The translations under genes were made by a program, and so were the position numbers. From Lentibacillus sediminis (GTDB lineage Bacteria > Bacillota > Bacilli > Bacillales > Amphibacillaceae): a stretch of 64,000 bases of DNA. Positions 41,063-49,948 of the stretch are shown in pieces. The notes beneath the pieces were generated by a model that saw nothing but the letters and a program-made list of their open reading frames with translations, had not been told where the DNA came from and ran no database searches. Where the stretch lies: positions 62,001-126,000 of the forward strand of contig NZ_NIXK01000007.1 of assembly GCF_002763455.1 (NCBI RefSeq), written 5' to 3'. How positions within the stretch are numbered: position 1 is the stretch's first letter; the number at the start of each line of letters is the position of its first letter.

Positions 41063-42559
41063 TTATGGCTTTTTCTTCCTTGGTCCATATTCAGCATGCG
41101 CACTTTTAAAGAAAGAAACACCCATCAGTATAATGACAATGGAAAACGGCAGTGCCGCGATGATCAGCATATTCTGCAGACCTTGTGTCCCGCCAAAATA
41201 AACGATGATCGCCGCTACGGCAGCCTGGGTAATTCCCCATATAATCTTCACGGAGTTTCTCGGATTCAGCATACCGTTGGTGGTGAGCATCCCCAATACG
41301 AACGTCGCCGAGTCAGCCGATGTGATAAAGAATATCGCCACAACAAAAATGGTAATGATCGACATCAATGTGCCGAGCGGATATTCCGCCAATACGCCAA
41401 AGGTCGATGTTTCCAGGGAAAGCTGGGAGATCTGGGCAATTCCGTTTTGCTCCAGGTTCAACGCCGATACACCGAACACGGCGAAGAAAATAAAACATAC
41501 CAGTGACGGGACAAAAAGTACGCCCAGCATAAATTCTTTAACTGTCCGGCCCTTGGAAATCCTCGCGATGAAGATACCGACAAACGGTGCCCAGGAAATC
41601 CACCAGGCCCAGTAAAAGATCGTCCAGCTGTCGATCCATTGCCGGTTGCCTTCATCAAGCGGAGCCAGACGCAGACTCATATCAAAGAATTCGGTAATAT
41701 AGCTGCCTAGTGTGTGCGTGAACATATTTAAAATATATAGCGTCGGCCCTACAATGAACAGCATCAATAAGAGCACTCCAGCGAGGCCCATATTAATATT
41801 ACTCAAATATTTAATGCCTCGTCCAATCCCCGACCAAGCCGACCCGATAAACAAGAACGTCGCGACAACGAGAACAATCAGCTGAACAGTAAACGAGTTC
41901 GGAATATCATACAGGAACGAAAGCCCCCCGGCAATCTGGCCGGAACCGAATCCAAGCGTTGCCGCAACTCCGACAATCGTGGCAAAAACAGCGAGAATAT
42001 CAATTAATTTCCCAGGGGTTCCTGCCATGCTCTTCTCCCCAAATATAGGAACGAGGGTCGCACTGATCAGCCCTGGAGCATCTTTGTGAAATTTGAAATA
42101 GGCCAGCACCAATGCTACAACGCCATATACCGCCCACGCATGAATCCCCCAGTGGAAGAAGGAATACTGCAGAGCTTCTTTGATAGCTGTATCTGAGCCC
42201 GGTTCAGCAGTAGGCGTACTGGTAAACGCATGGGAGATCGGTTCGGCTGTTGTCCAAAACACAAGCCCCATGCCCATTCCGGCGCTGAACAGCATGGCAA
42301 ACCAGGAAAGCAGACTGAATTCTGGCTTGTCATGTTCTTTTCCTAATTTCACCTTGCCATAGCGGGAAAATATCAGATAAATACAAAACGCCAAAAATAG
42401 GACAACAATTAATAAGTAAAACCAGCCAAAACTAACGGAAATATAGGATGTCACGGAAGCTGTGAATTCTTCCAATTGCACAGGGGCAACGGATCCCCAA
42501 ATTACAACAGCTAAACAAATTGCGAGAGAATACCAAAATACACTCGTTACGCTCTTCAC
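41063..42559 (-). CDS. BCCT-family glycine betaine/choline-type transporter
   Basis: 498 residues with the twelve-segment BCCT layout: SRYGKVKLGKEHDKPEFS, FSAGMGMGLVFWTTAEP, SFFHWGIHAWAVYGVVALVL, and the diagnostic FYWAWWISWAPFVGIFIARI, then SKGRTVKEFMLGVLF, then GTIFFITSADSATFVLGM. Such carriers (OpuD type) import glycine betaine or related osmolytes with Na+ under salt stress. This fits a halotolerant host. No clear start ribosome site besides GAGGTG near 42566; start at 42559. Terminated by the 41023-41060 hairpin. Confidence 0.88.
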   Translation of the reverse strand: MKSVTSVFWYSLAICLAVVIWGSVAPVQLEEFTASVTSYISVSFGWFYLLIVVLFLAFCIYLIFSRYGKVKLGKEHDKPEFSLLSWFAMLFSAGMGMGLVFWTTAEPISHAFTSTPTAEPGSDTAIKEALQYSFFHWGIHAWAVYGVVALVLAYFKFHKDAPGLISATLVPIFGEKSMAGTPGKLIDILAVFATIVGVAATLGFGSGQIAGGLSFLYDIPNSFTVQLIVLVVATFLFIGSAWSGIGRGIKYLSNINMGLAGVLLLMLFIVGPTLYILNMFTHTLGSYITEFFDMSLRLAPLDEGNRQWIDSWTIFYWAWWISWAPFVGIFIARISKGRTVKEFMLGVLFVPSLVCFIFFAVFGVSALNLEQNGIAQISQLSLETSTFGVLAEYPLGTLMSIITIFVVAIFFITSADSATFVLGMLTTNGMLNPRNSVKIIWGITQAAVAAIIVYFGGTQGLQNMLIIAALPFSIVIILMGVSFFKSAHAEYGPRKKKP

Positions 42560-42694
42560 ATTTTCACCTCTTATGTATTTCTATTATCTGTTCTTTATAG
42601 TAACACACTTTCTCGAAAGTACTAACAATTATCCCGCGAAATTTCGCATTTTCTGTCAGGAACATAGGAATAATAGAAAATGGAGGTGTTAACG

Positions 42695-42943
42695 ATGAAT
42701 CAAGCCTATTGCTGTCCCAATTGCAAGACCAACCGCTCCCGCTTCAACCGGATCGAGCAAGTGTCGACCCCTGTCAAACTGGACGCACAGACAGGCGAGG
42801 TGCTGGAGACCTATGCCGACGGTACAGCTGAAGTCTTTCATACGGTATATAAAGGTCCCAAATACCGGGTACAGTGCGGTTCGTGCGGATTGATTGAGGA
42901 TGAAACAACGTTTATAAAGTTTGGAGAGTATATGCAGAAATAA
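42695..42943 (+). CDS. Small zinc-ribbon protein
   Basis: 82 residues from the ATG at 42695, after GGAGGTG. N-terminal CPNCKTN (Cys pair) and C-terminal CGSCGL form a zinc ribbon, with [20 protein letters not shown] between ribbon and tail. Similar small proteins are present in many bacilli without a known role. Stands alone. Confidence 0.7.
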   Translation: MNQAYCCPNCKTNRSRFNRIEQVSTPVKLDAQTGEVLETYADGTAEVFHTVYKGPKYRVQCGSCGLIEDETTFIKFGEYMQK

Positions 42944-43104
42944 CTTTTAGAGGCATCACTTGGAGACAGGTGGTGCTTCTTATGATGCATGATTAAAGCT
43001 TCAATGAACCACTGCAAGCAATAACCCACTATTCGTATCAGCATCCCAATCGATATACGCTCATGTCTCTGTTAAAATGGAAACATACCATTTGGAGGGA
43101 TTAC

Positions 43105-43641
43105 ATGAGACTTAAGCATAAAAAAGTCATTGCCCTGGTCGAGGAGGACTTTGAGGATCTGGAGCTTTGGTATCCGGTTCTTCGCCTCAGGGAAGAAGGC
43201 GCACAAGTCGACCTGGCCGGCAAAGAAGCGAATAAAGCCTATACTGGAAAATATGGGGTACCCGCAGAATCATCCTATGCATTTGCGGACATTCAAGCGG
43301 CCGATTATGATGCCATCCTGGTCCCTGGCGGCTGGGCGCCGGATAAACTAAGGCGCTATCCTGAAGTACTGAAGATGGTGCAGGAAATGGACGAGGCGAA
43401 AAAGCCAATCGGGGAAATTTGTCACGCAGGCTGGGTGCTGATTTCTGCCGATATTCTGCGCGGCAGGAAAGTCACCAGCACACCTGGCATCAAAGATGAT
43501 ATGACCAATGCCGGCGCTACATGGAGTGATGAAGCGGTAGTGGTTGACGGCCACATTGTTTCCAGCCGCCGCCCGCCGGATTTGCCGGAATATGTGAAAG
43601 TTTTTGCAGATGTGCTGGCGGGAGAAGCCAACACGCGGTAA
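43105..43641 (+). CDS. DJ-1/PfpI-family cysteine protein (YraA/Hsp31-like)
   Basis: 178 residues from the ATG at 43105, GGAGG 7 bases upstream. The PfpI-type glutamine-amidotransferase fold is clear: KKVIALVEEDFEDLELWYPV (with the acidic residue of the triad), ILVPGGWAPDKLRRYPEVL, and the nucleophilic elbow IGEICHAGWVLISAD with the Cys-His (CHA) pair. C-terminal TWSDEAVVVDGHIVSSRRPP fits. Stress-protection or deglycase-type activity is reported for such proteins; not shown here. Confidence 0.85.
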   Translation: MRLKHKKVIALVEEDFEDLELWYPVLRLREEGAQVDLAGKEANKAYTGKYGVPAESSYAFADIQAADYDAILVPGGWAPDKLRRYPEVLKMVQEMDEAKKPIGEICHAGWVLISADILRGRKVTSTPGIKDDMTNAGATWSDEAVVVDGHIVSSRRPPDLPEYVKVFADVLAGEANTR

Positions 43642-43654
43642 CTATGGAAAAGGG

Positions 43655-43690
43655 CCCCCTGCCGGCCAGATGAAGCAGGGGTCTTTTTCT
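43655..43690 (+). terminator. Rho-independent terminator
   Basis: CCCCTGC pairs with GCAGGGG, with flanking AAAGGG..CTTTTT, just after the PfpI-family gene. Confidence 0.75.
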
Positions 43691-43798
43691 ATGGGTTCAA
43701 CCCTGCCTGCCTTGCCCCGCAAAACAGGTTAGCTTTACATACGGTAAGCGATTTCATTATAATGGAGTTACTTAGTAAATGATTCGGGAGGGAATGCA

Positions 43799-45787
43799 AT
43801 GACTCACGTGCAGGAAGGCACCCTTTTATGGGAACCGGATATTTCACGAAAACAAACGTCCAATATCTATGATTATATGAAATGGCTGAAGGAAAACAAA
43901 CAGCTTTCCTTCGCTGATTACCAGTCACTTTGGGAGTGGTCGGTCGATGAGGTGGAAGCATTTTGGGAGTCACAGTGGGAATACTTTGATATTCAATCTG
44001 CTCAAGCCTATCAGACAGTGTTAAGCTCCCATGATATGCCGGGAGCACGCTGGTTTCCGGAAGCGACCATCAATTACGCGGAGCATGTTTTCCGCCACCG
44101 GCATCAGCAGCAGCCGGCCATCATCCATAAATCGGAAGCCCGAGACACCACCGAAGTCTCTTGGCAGCAGCTGTATGAGGACACGGCAGCGCTCACGTCT
44201 ACGCTCCGTGAACTCGGTGTCGAAAAAGGAGACCGCATCGCTGCCTATGTCCCGAATATCTATGAATCTGTCGTGGCATTTTTAGCAACGGCTAGCCTTG
44301 GTGCTGTGTGGTCGAGTGCCTCACCGGACTTCGGCACACAGAGTGTAATTGACCGGTTTAAGCAAATTGAACCGAAAGTAATGATTACGGTGGACGGCTA
44401 CCGTTATGGCGGGAAAGCTTTTGACCGCACATCAGTAGTGGAAAAGATTCAGGCAGAGCTGCCGACTGTGGAGGCAACGATAGGCATTTCCTATTTGAAC
44501 AGCGAACCGGATTTCAGCGGGCTGAAAAATCTTTATCGCTGGGAAGATGTGGTGAAGGCACGGGATGGTCTTCAGCTGAAGTATACTCATGTCGCTTTTA
44601 ATGATCCGCTCTGGGTGCTCTATTCCTCGGGGACAACTGGAAAACCCAAGCCAATCGTGCAAAGCCAGGGCGGGATTTTGCTCGAGCATCTGAAAGCCTC
44701 GACCTTCCACACCGATCTCGGGCCGGATGACCGTTTCTTCTGGTTTACCACCACAGGCTGGATGATGTGGAATTTCCTGGTCGGCGGTCTCCTGACAGGC
44801 AGTGCGATCATCCTGTATGACGGCAATCCCGCCTATCCGGATACGAGAGCGCTGTGGAAATTTGCCGAAGAAACCGGTATGACCGTGTTTGGCACGAGTG
44901 CCAGCTACATTACTGCCTGCATGAAGGACGAGATCGAGCCCAGGGAAGAATTTGATCTGGCACAGCTGAAATGCATCGGTTCCACCGGGTCGCCGTTGCC
45001 TCCGGAAGGTTTTCAGTGGTGCTATGAAAATGTAAAGGAAAATTTGTGGATTGCCTCTGTAAGCGGTGGCACCGACGTCTGCACGGCATTTTTACTCGGA
45101 GCTCCGGTGCTTCCAGTATATGCAGGAGAGCTGCAATGCCGTGGGCTTGGCGCCAAGGTGGAAAGCTTTGACGCTGTTGGCCAGCCAGTTATCGAAGAAG
45201 TCGGTGAGTTGGTGTTGACCGAACCGCTCCCTTCGATGCCAATCTATTTTTGGAATGATCCTGACGGCAGCCGCCTGCACGACAGCTATTTTGATGTCTT
45301 TCCAGGCATCTGGTGCCACGGCGATTATGTGAAAGTAACTGAAAAAGGCACAGCGGTGATTTACGGGAGGTCAGATGCCACGATCAACCGGGGCGGCATC
45401 CGCATCGGCACAAGCGAAATTTACCGGGCGGTTGACTATATCAAAGAAGTCGCCGACAGCCTGATTGTTGATGTCCCTGCCGCTGATGGCGACTCCCGCA
45501 CCCCATTATTTGTGGTGATGAAGGATGGCCATGCGCTGACGGATGAGGTGAAACAGACGATCAAAAAAAAAATCCGCAGCGAATGCTCTCCAAGACATGT
45601 GCCGACCGGAATTTACGAAGTGCCGGAATTGCCGACAACGCTGAACGGGAAGAAGCTGGAGATACCCGTGAAGAAAATATTGATGGGAAAACCGGTGGAG
45701 AGTGTTGTTAATAAAGGCTCTCTCAGCAATGAGGCGTCGCTTGATCCGTTTGTGGCGTTTGCGGAGAATGAGCGGGAGAACGGCTAG
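43799..45787 (+). CDS. Acetoacetate-CoA ligase
   Basis: 662 residues, an ANL-superfamily acyl-CoA ligase of the acetoacetyl-CoA synthetase type. Features: WEPDISRKQTSNIYDYMKWL near the start, VWSSASPDFGTQSVIDRFKQ, adenylation motif LYSSGTTGKPKPIVQSQGG, CIGSTGSPLPPEGFQW, the GTDVCTAF aryl/acetoacetate pocket and GRSDATINRGGIRIGTSEIY. It activates acetoacetate with ATP and CoA, feeding ketone-body or poly-hydroxybutyrate-type carbon into central metabolism. GGAGGG before the ATG. Monocistronic, with a terminator at 45796-45827. Confidence 0.9.
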   Translation: MTHVQEGTLLWEPDISRKQTSNIYDYMKWLKENKQLSFADYQSLWEWSVDEVEAFWESQWEYFDIQSAQAYQTVLSSHDMPGARWFPEATINYAEHVFRHRHQQQPAIIHKSEARDTTEVSWQQLYEDTAALTSTLRELGVEKGDRIAAYVPNIYESVVAFLATASLGAVWSSASPDFGTQSVIDRFKQIEPKVMITVDGYRYGGKAFDRTSVVEKIQAELPTVEATIGISYLNSEPDFSGLKNLYRWEDVVKARDGLQLKYTHVAFNDPLWVLYSSGTTGKPKPIVQSQGGILLEHLKASTFHTDLGPDDRFFWFTTTGWMMWNFLVGGLLTGSAIILYDGNPAYPDTRALWKFAEETGMTVFGTSASYITACMKDEIEPREEFDLAQLKCIGSTGSPLPPEGFQWCYENVKENLWIASVSGGTDVCTAFLLGAPVLPVYAGELQCRGLGAKVESFDAVGQPVIEEVGELVLTEPLPSMPIYFWNDPDGSRLHDSYFDVFPGIWCHGDYVKVTEKGTAVIYGRSDATINRGGIRIGTSEIYRAVDYIKEVADSLIVDVPAADGDSRTPLFVVMKDGHALTDEVKQTIKKKIRSECSPRHVPTGIYEVPELPTTLNGKKLEIPVKKILMGKPVESVVNKGSLSNEASLDPFVAFAENERENG

Positions 45788-45795
45788 ACGTTAAG

Positions 45796-45827
45796 AAAAC
45801 GAGCTTGCAATGGCAGGCTCGTTTTTT
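45796..45827 (+). terminator. Rho-independent terminator
   Basis: AAAACGAGC pairs with GCTCGTTTT around a short inner stem TTGC/GCA and ends in TTTTTT. Confidence 0.85.
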
Positions 45828-45911
45828 AAGTGTTTGATGCTGAATTGGTAGTGGAATTTCTATTTCTATCTAATTATTCTCATTCAGTTTGACCAAAAGT
45901 ATAGGAAACCC

Positions 45912-46091
45912 TTATCTTAATTTGTTATTGTCCATATGGGAATTCGTTATATTGGAAGAATGATCCTTAAAAAAGATAAAATAAGCTAAATAAAGTAAGA
46001 ATAATCCACCAATCCCCCCTAATATATGGTCCCAATAAAAATACAGTAAGGGTATAGGAATTAAATAAATAATTCCCCAAAAGATCCTTTG
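45912..46091 (-). pseudogene. Membrane-protein fragment without a start codon
   Basis: On the minus strand, right after the stop of the 46096-46719 gene, an open frame reads IFWGIIYLIPIPLLYFYWDH and ILGGIGGLFLLYLAYFIFF and stops at 45912. It has two membrane segments but no usable start and an upstream in-frame TAG. It looks like the remains of a third gene of this operon. Confidence 0.35.
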
Positions 46092-46095
46092 CTAT

Positions 46096-46719
46096 TTAGG
46101 CATCATTATCATCATCCTTTGTTTTCCTTAAGTAAAAAAGAAACGTAAATGGAATTAAACCGCATATTAAAATTATTACTCCCGCGAGAAGGCCACCAAT
46201 TGCAGTAAATCCTTCACTAAACGAGGTGAAAATGCCAACAATGATACTAATCAATGCTACTACAATAAGTGAAATGATTAGCTCTTTTTTTGCAGAGGTT
46301 TTATTATTCTCATGATCTACATTAACATTCATTGATAAAAATGCCCCTATAGTCATTGATACTATAAAAACAAACGACAATGGGTTTTCTCTCATTCCGT
46401 CCATCCCGGAAGTAATAAAGTCGTACCCTAATATGCCTACTATACCAAGGATTTGAACACCATATGCAATACGTAACTTTTGCAGATTTTTCAATGCGAG
46501 GCGTTCATCGGAGGTCATGGACAAAAATGCCAATAGAACTGTCGATGCTATAAACACAAGCCACAAAGGATTTTCTTTTATTCCATCCATTCCAATGATC
46601 ACAAAGTCGTATCCTAGTATGGCCACTATTCCAAGTGTTTGAAGAGCATAGATGATACGTATGTTTTTCATATTTTTTATTATCAGGCGTTCATCATTAA
46701 TTGGCTGCATCATCTTCAT
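46096..46719 (-). CDS. Membrane protein with internal duplication, partner of XRE regulator
   Basis: 207 residues, six membrane segments. The first two thirds consist of two similar units: KNIRIIYALQTLGIVAILGY with DFVIIGMDGIKENPLWLVFI, and QKLRIAYGVQILGIVGILGY with DFITSGMDGMRENPLSFVFI. A further pair of membrane segments follows. Its start overlaps the end of an XRE regulator gene by 23 bp, so it is translated with it. Such XRE plus membrane-protein pairs are common in Bacillales; function unknown, possibly signal transduction from the membrane to the regulator. Confidence 0.72.
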   Translation of the reverse strand: MKMMQPINDERLIIKNMKNIRIIYALQTLGIVAILGYDFVIIGMDGIKENPLWLVFIASTVLLAFLSMTSDERLALKNLQKLRIAYGVQILGIVGILGYDFITSGMDGMRENPLSFVFIVSMTIGAFLSMNVNVDHENNKTSAKKELIISLIVVALISIIVGIFTSFSEGFTAIGGLLAGVIILICGLIPFTFLFYLRKTKDDDNDA

Positions 46720-46924
46720 TTTCTGATCCTTCCCTTTCTACCCAAAAAACTTCATCTAACGTTTTGTTTACTGCATAACAAATGCTAAGGCATAATTTTA
46801 AAGTTGGGTTGTATTTCCCTTTTTCAATCAAACTAATTGTTTGCCGAGTAATGCCTACTTCCTCAGCTAATTGCTGTTGGGTTAAATTAACTTGGAAACG
46901 AGCTATTTTAAGATTGTTTTTCAA
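46697..46924 (-). CDS. XRE-family helix-turn-helix regulator (YgzD-like)
   Basis: 75 residues, a single HTH_3 domain: RFQVNLTQQQLAEEVGITRQ and TISLIEKGKYNPTLKLCLSI, with an acidic tail. Typical of the small YgzD/YozG regulators that precede membrane-protein genes. A 39-bp near-perfect dyad upstream (46951-46989) is the likely operator. The coding end overlaps the membrane-protein gene by 23 bp. Confidence 0.87.
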   Translation of the reverse strand: MKNNLKIARFQVNLTQQQLAEEVGITRQTISLIEKGKYNPTLKLCLSICYAVNKTLDEVFWVEREGSENEDDAAN

Positions 46925-46950
46925 GGTTTTTGAACACCTCCTGGTTTTAT

Positions 46951-46989
46951 TGTAACATATAAATTACATAATGTAATTTATATGTTACA
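46951..46989. promoter_or_regulatory. 39-bp palindrome, candidate XRE operator
   Basis: Arms of 19 bp (46951-46969 and 46971-46989) are exact inverse complements around one central base. The dyad starts 27 bp upstream of the XRE gene start. Two more related half-sites (TTTATACATTACATT near 47000) follow. Very long perfect dyads here point to binding of a dimer or tetramer of the adjacent regulator. Confidence 0.7.
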
Positions 46990-47097
46990 TAATTCAATTT
47001 ATACATTACATTGACTGTAAAAAATAAACCATCCCGTGGAAGATGGCTTTTATTAAAACTATTAACCTCAGAACCCAATGAGTGACACTCCTAATTC

Positions 47098-47880
47098 CTA
47101 ACAAATCCGCACATCCCCCGAAGCAACTTTCACCCGCACCCGATTCCTACCATCGCCCGCGATACCGGTTACTTTGCGCTTGGATAGCTTTTGCATCTTT
47201 AGTGGAAGATCCACATCCATTTCCCCGGACGCGATCATCGCATCAAGTTCCAGATTCAACTCCTTTTCGGCAAATACCAGCGTAACATCGCCGCTTGCAG
47301 CCACAAGATCCAGATCGGCAACACCGATATTGGTCAGATCGATATCGCCCGATGAAGCACGCGCGCTCAATTCGCCGACAAATCCATCCCAATCCAAATC
47401 TCCGGAAGAAATGGCTGCTTTCACCTGATCAGTCACACAGCGGTACGCCTGCACATCCCCGGAGGAAACTTTCATTTCAGCCGTTTTAGTCGTGATTTCT
47501 TCCAGCTGCACGTCCCCGGATGAAGCCATCAGAGAAAGCTCCTTTGTCTCGACATTATTCAAACAAATATCACCGGAACCCGTGCGCACATTCCAGTATT
47601 CTGCCACGTCTTTCGGCACCGTAATCAGCAGCCTGGACTGCGGATATATCCCAAACAACCACCGCTGCTCCTTTGGCCGTTTGGCTTGAATCAACGCTTT
47701 GTCCCCACTATGATCCACAACCAGTTCCGGCCCGTTTTTGCTTGTCAGCAGTGTCACATCCACTCTGGCAGCTTCATGTACCGTTATTTCCACATCCGAA
47801 CTTGCAGCTTCTACTGTTATCTCGCGTAATTTTCCCGTATCAATAGTTTCCGTTTGTTCGATCGACTTTTCCTTAAACAT
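47098..47880 (-). CDS. DUF4097 beta-strand repeat protein
   Basis: 260 residues with repeating short strands: VEAASSDVEITVHEAARVDV, VRTGSGDICLNNVETKELSL, MASSGDVQLEEITTKTAEMK, VSSGDVQAYRCVTDQVKAAI, ISSGDLDWDGFVGELSARAS, and so on. The SSGD repeat every ~20 residues is the DUF4097 beta-helix pattern (YvlB-like). No signal peptide. Role unknown; in Bacillus such proteins are often linked to envelope stress. Separate from neighbours. Confidence 0.82.
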   Translation of the reverse strand: MFKEKSIEQTETIDTGKLREITVEAASSDVEITVHEAARVDVTLLTSKNGPELVVDHSGDKALIQAKRPKEQRWLFGIYPQSRLLITVPKDVAEYWNVRTGSGDICLNNVETKELSLMASSGDVQLEEITTKTAEMKVSSGDVQAYRCVTDQVKAAISSGDLDWDGFVGELSARASSGDIDLTNIGVADLDLVAASGDVTLVFAEKELNLELDAMIASGEMDVDLPLKMQKLSKRKVTGIAGDGRNRVRVKVASGDVRIC

Positions 47881-47936
47881 GCCTCCACACCCTTTGAGTT
47901 GTTGTTAATTTTAGTGTACAGTGATTTCGGCAAAAG

Positions 47937-47980
47937 AAAAAACCGCCCCCCGGCTGATCTTTTCCTCAGCCTGAAGACGG
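47937..47980 (-). terminator. Terminator of the panF gene
   Basis: On the minus strand CCGTC...GGCTGA pairs with TCAGCC...GGCGG and is followed by TTTTTTCTTTT, just after the panF stop. Confidence 0.65.
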
Positions 47981-47989
47981 ATTTTCCAG

Positions 47990-49429
47990 TTAGTTTTGTG
48001 CGATTTGCTGTTTCTTCTGAGTAGCTAGACTGGCCAGGACATATGCCACAAATGACAGCACCACGGGCAGGACGACTGAATGCAGGCCAAATGGCTGCGG
48101 GAAGAAGCTGTCTGACAAAATATACAGACCTACCCCGGTAATCATCGAGGCAAGTGCCCCATATTTATTCCCTTTTTGCCAGTACAGCCCCATCACCACC
48201 GGCCAAATAAATGCTGCTTCGAGGCCACCGAATGCGAACAGATTTAGCCAGATAATTAAGTCAGGCGGGTCCAGTGCCAGCAAAAAGACAATAATCCCAA
48301 GTATGGCTGTGACGCCAATGCTGAGTCGCATCACCTGTTTATGTGAAGCTTCCGGTTTCACATAATTCAGGAAGACATCTTTGACCACGGTGGAGCTCAC
48401 CAATAACAGCAGCGAATCGACTGTTGACATAATGGCTGCCATTGGCGCTGCCAGCACCACACCGGCCACCCATGCCGGCAGCACCTCCAGTGCAATCAGC
48501 GGCATGACACGGTCCCCTACTTCAATTCCCGGCAAAATGGGCCGGGCAAAAACACCGATTAAATGCATATTCAGCATAATAAACCCGACTAGAATCGTGC
48601 CGATAATGATCGCGCGGTGCATCGATTTGGAGCTTTTATAGGACATGGCTCGCACCGTAATCTGCGGCAGTGCCACGACACCAACACCGACCAGTATCCA
48701 AAAAGAGGACACATAGGCCGGACTCAGGGTTCCCTCTGCCCCAAATGGAGTAATCAGATTCGGGTTTTCCGCCGATAGATCGTTCATGATTTCCTGAACT
48801 CCGCCACCAGCAACAATCGTCGCGATCAAAAGGACCAGCGTTCCGACAAACATGATGCTTCCCTGAACGGCATCCGTCAGCGCAACCGCCCGGAAACCGC
48901 CGATCGTTACATACACCAGCACCGATAAGGCGAAAATAAACAGCGCCGATGTATAATTCATACCGGTCAAGGATTCTATTAATCTTGCGCCACCGATCCA
49001 CTGTGCTGCCATGGCAGAAAACAAGAAAATAATAATACTGGCAGCAGCCAGGAGCACGACCCATTTGGAATCATAGCGGGCCTTCAAAAAATCCACCATG
49101 GTAACCGCTTTATATTTTCGTGTTACAATCGCAAATTTTTTCCCTAATATCATTAAAACAAAATAACCCGTGACTACCTGGGACATTGCGAGCAACACCC
49201 AGCCCAGCCCCTCGGTATACGCCGTTCCCGGTCCACCGATAAAACTGCTGGCGCTCCCGTAAGTGGCGGTCATTGTCATTGCCAGCACAAAGCCGCCCAG
49301 ACTCCGCTCCCCAAGAAAATACTCATCGAGGAACGACTTCGAGGACTGCACACGCCGGCTTGCCAATATTCCTATCGCGAACATAACGACCAAAATTAAA
49401 ATTAACGGAATGGTTGCCTGCCAGTTCAT
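47990..49429 (-). CDS. panF: Sodium/pantothenate symporter PanF
   Basis: 479 residues, an SSS-family Na+/solute symporter of the PanF type: DEYFLGERSLGGFVLAMTMT, ATYGSASSFIGGPGTAYTEG, FLFSAMAAQWIGGARLIES, VGVGVVALPQITVRAMSYKS, VLAAPMAAIMSTVDSLLLLV and ASLATQKKQQIAQN at the end. Thirteen membrane segments are expected. The ATG overlaps the stop of the YhdT-like gene (ATGA), the typical partner gene for panF. It imports pantothenate with sodium. Confidence 0.88.
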   Translation of the reverse strand: MNWQATIPLILILVVMFAIGILASRRVQSSKSFLDEYFLGERSLGGFVLAMTMTATYGSASSFIGGPGTAYTEGLGWVLLAMSQVVTGYFVLMILGKKFAIVTRKYKAVTMVDFLKARYDSKWVVLLAAASIIIFLFSAMAAQWIGGARLIESLTGMNYTSALFIFALSVLVYVTIGGFRAVALTDAVQGSIMFVGTLVLLIATIVAGGGVQEIMNDLSAENPNLITPFGAEGTLSPAYVSSFWILVGVGVVALPQITVRAMSYKSSKSMHRAIIIGTILVGFIMLNMHLIGVFARPILPGIEVGDRVMPLIALEVLPAWVAGVVLAAPMAAIMSTVDSLLLLVSSTVVKDVFLNYVKPEASHKQVMRLSIGVTAILGIIVFLLALDPPDLIIWLNLFAFGGLEAAFIWPVVMGLYWQKGNKYGALASMITGVGLYILSDSFFPQPFGLHSVVLPVVLSFVAYVLASLATQKKQQIAQN

Positions 49430-49710
49430 TTTTCTTCCCCTTCATCATCAAATGGAACTTCCACGAAAAATTTCTTTACTACGATCGTGACCAATACAGC
49501 CATCAGCACTGTCCCTGCTATACAGCTGTAAAAAAACCAGGCTGGAAATCCGAGAACATATGTATACTCTTCCGGATCCTTGCTCCCCAGCCCATAAGCA
49601 AAGGCAAACCACCAGATAAAGTTAAAAACAGCCAGCCCCACACCGATCAACGCTTCCCGGTTGGCGATCCGATAACGGTAATCCACCTTCTCCGGACGTT
49701 CATGCTTCAT
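49426..49710 (-). CDS. YhdT-family (DUF997) membrane protein
   Basis: 94 residues from the ATG at 49710, after GGGGGAG. Two membrane segments: IGVGLAVFNFIWWFAFAYGL and FFYSCIAGTVLMAVLVTIVV. The N-terminal RYRIANREALIG motif is the YhdT (DUF997) pattern. It overlaps panF by 4 bp and is commonly found upstream of it; probably an accessory subunit. Confidence 0.85.
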   Translation of the reverse strand: MKHERPEKVDYRYRIANREALIGVGLAVFNFIWWFAFAYGLGSKDPEEYTYVLGFPAWFFYSCIAGTVLMAVLVTIVVKKFFVEVPFDDEGEEK

Positions 49711-49902
49711 CGCGCTCTCCCCCTTTTGCCATATCAGTCTCATGACAACAATTGATGATAACTATGTAAAAACGACATATCCTATAACAATATAACGCAA
49801 ATAAGTCCCCTTGTAAATGTAAGAAGATTATCAAAAATAGATTCAGCTATCGATGACTGAAACCTTGAAAAGTATGTTAAAAATACTAGATGAATCAGGA
49901 AA

Positions 49903-49937
49903 AAGCAGGCTGCCGAGTGTTCCCCGGCAGCCTGCTT
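49903..49937 (-). terminator. Terminator of the YhcR-like gene
   Basis: AAGCAGGCTGCCG and CGGCAGCCTGCTT form a 13-bp perfect stem; on the minus strand it runs into TTTTT. It closes the 3.7-kb secreted protein gene. Confidence 0.88.
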
Positions 49938-49948
49938 AAATCTTTCTA

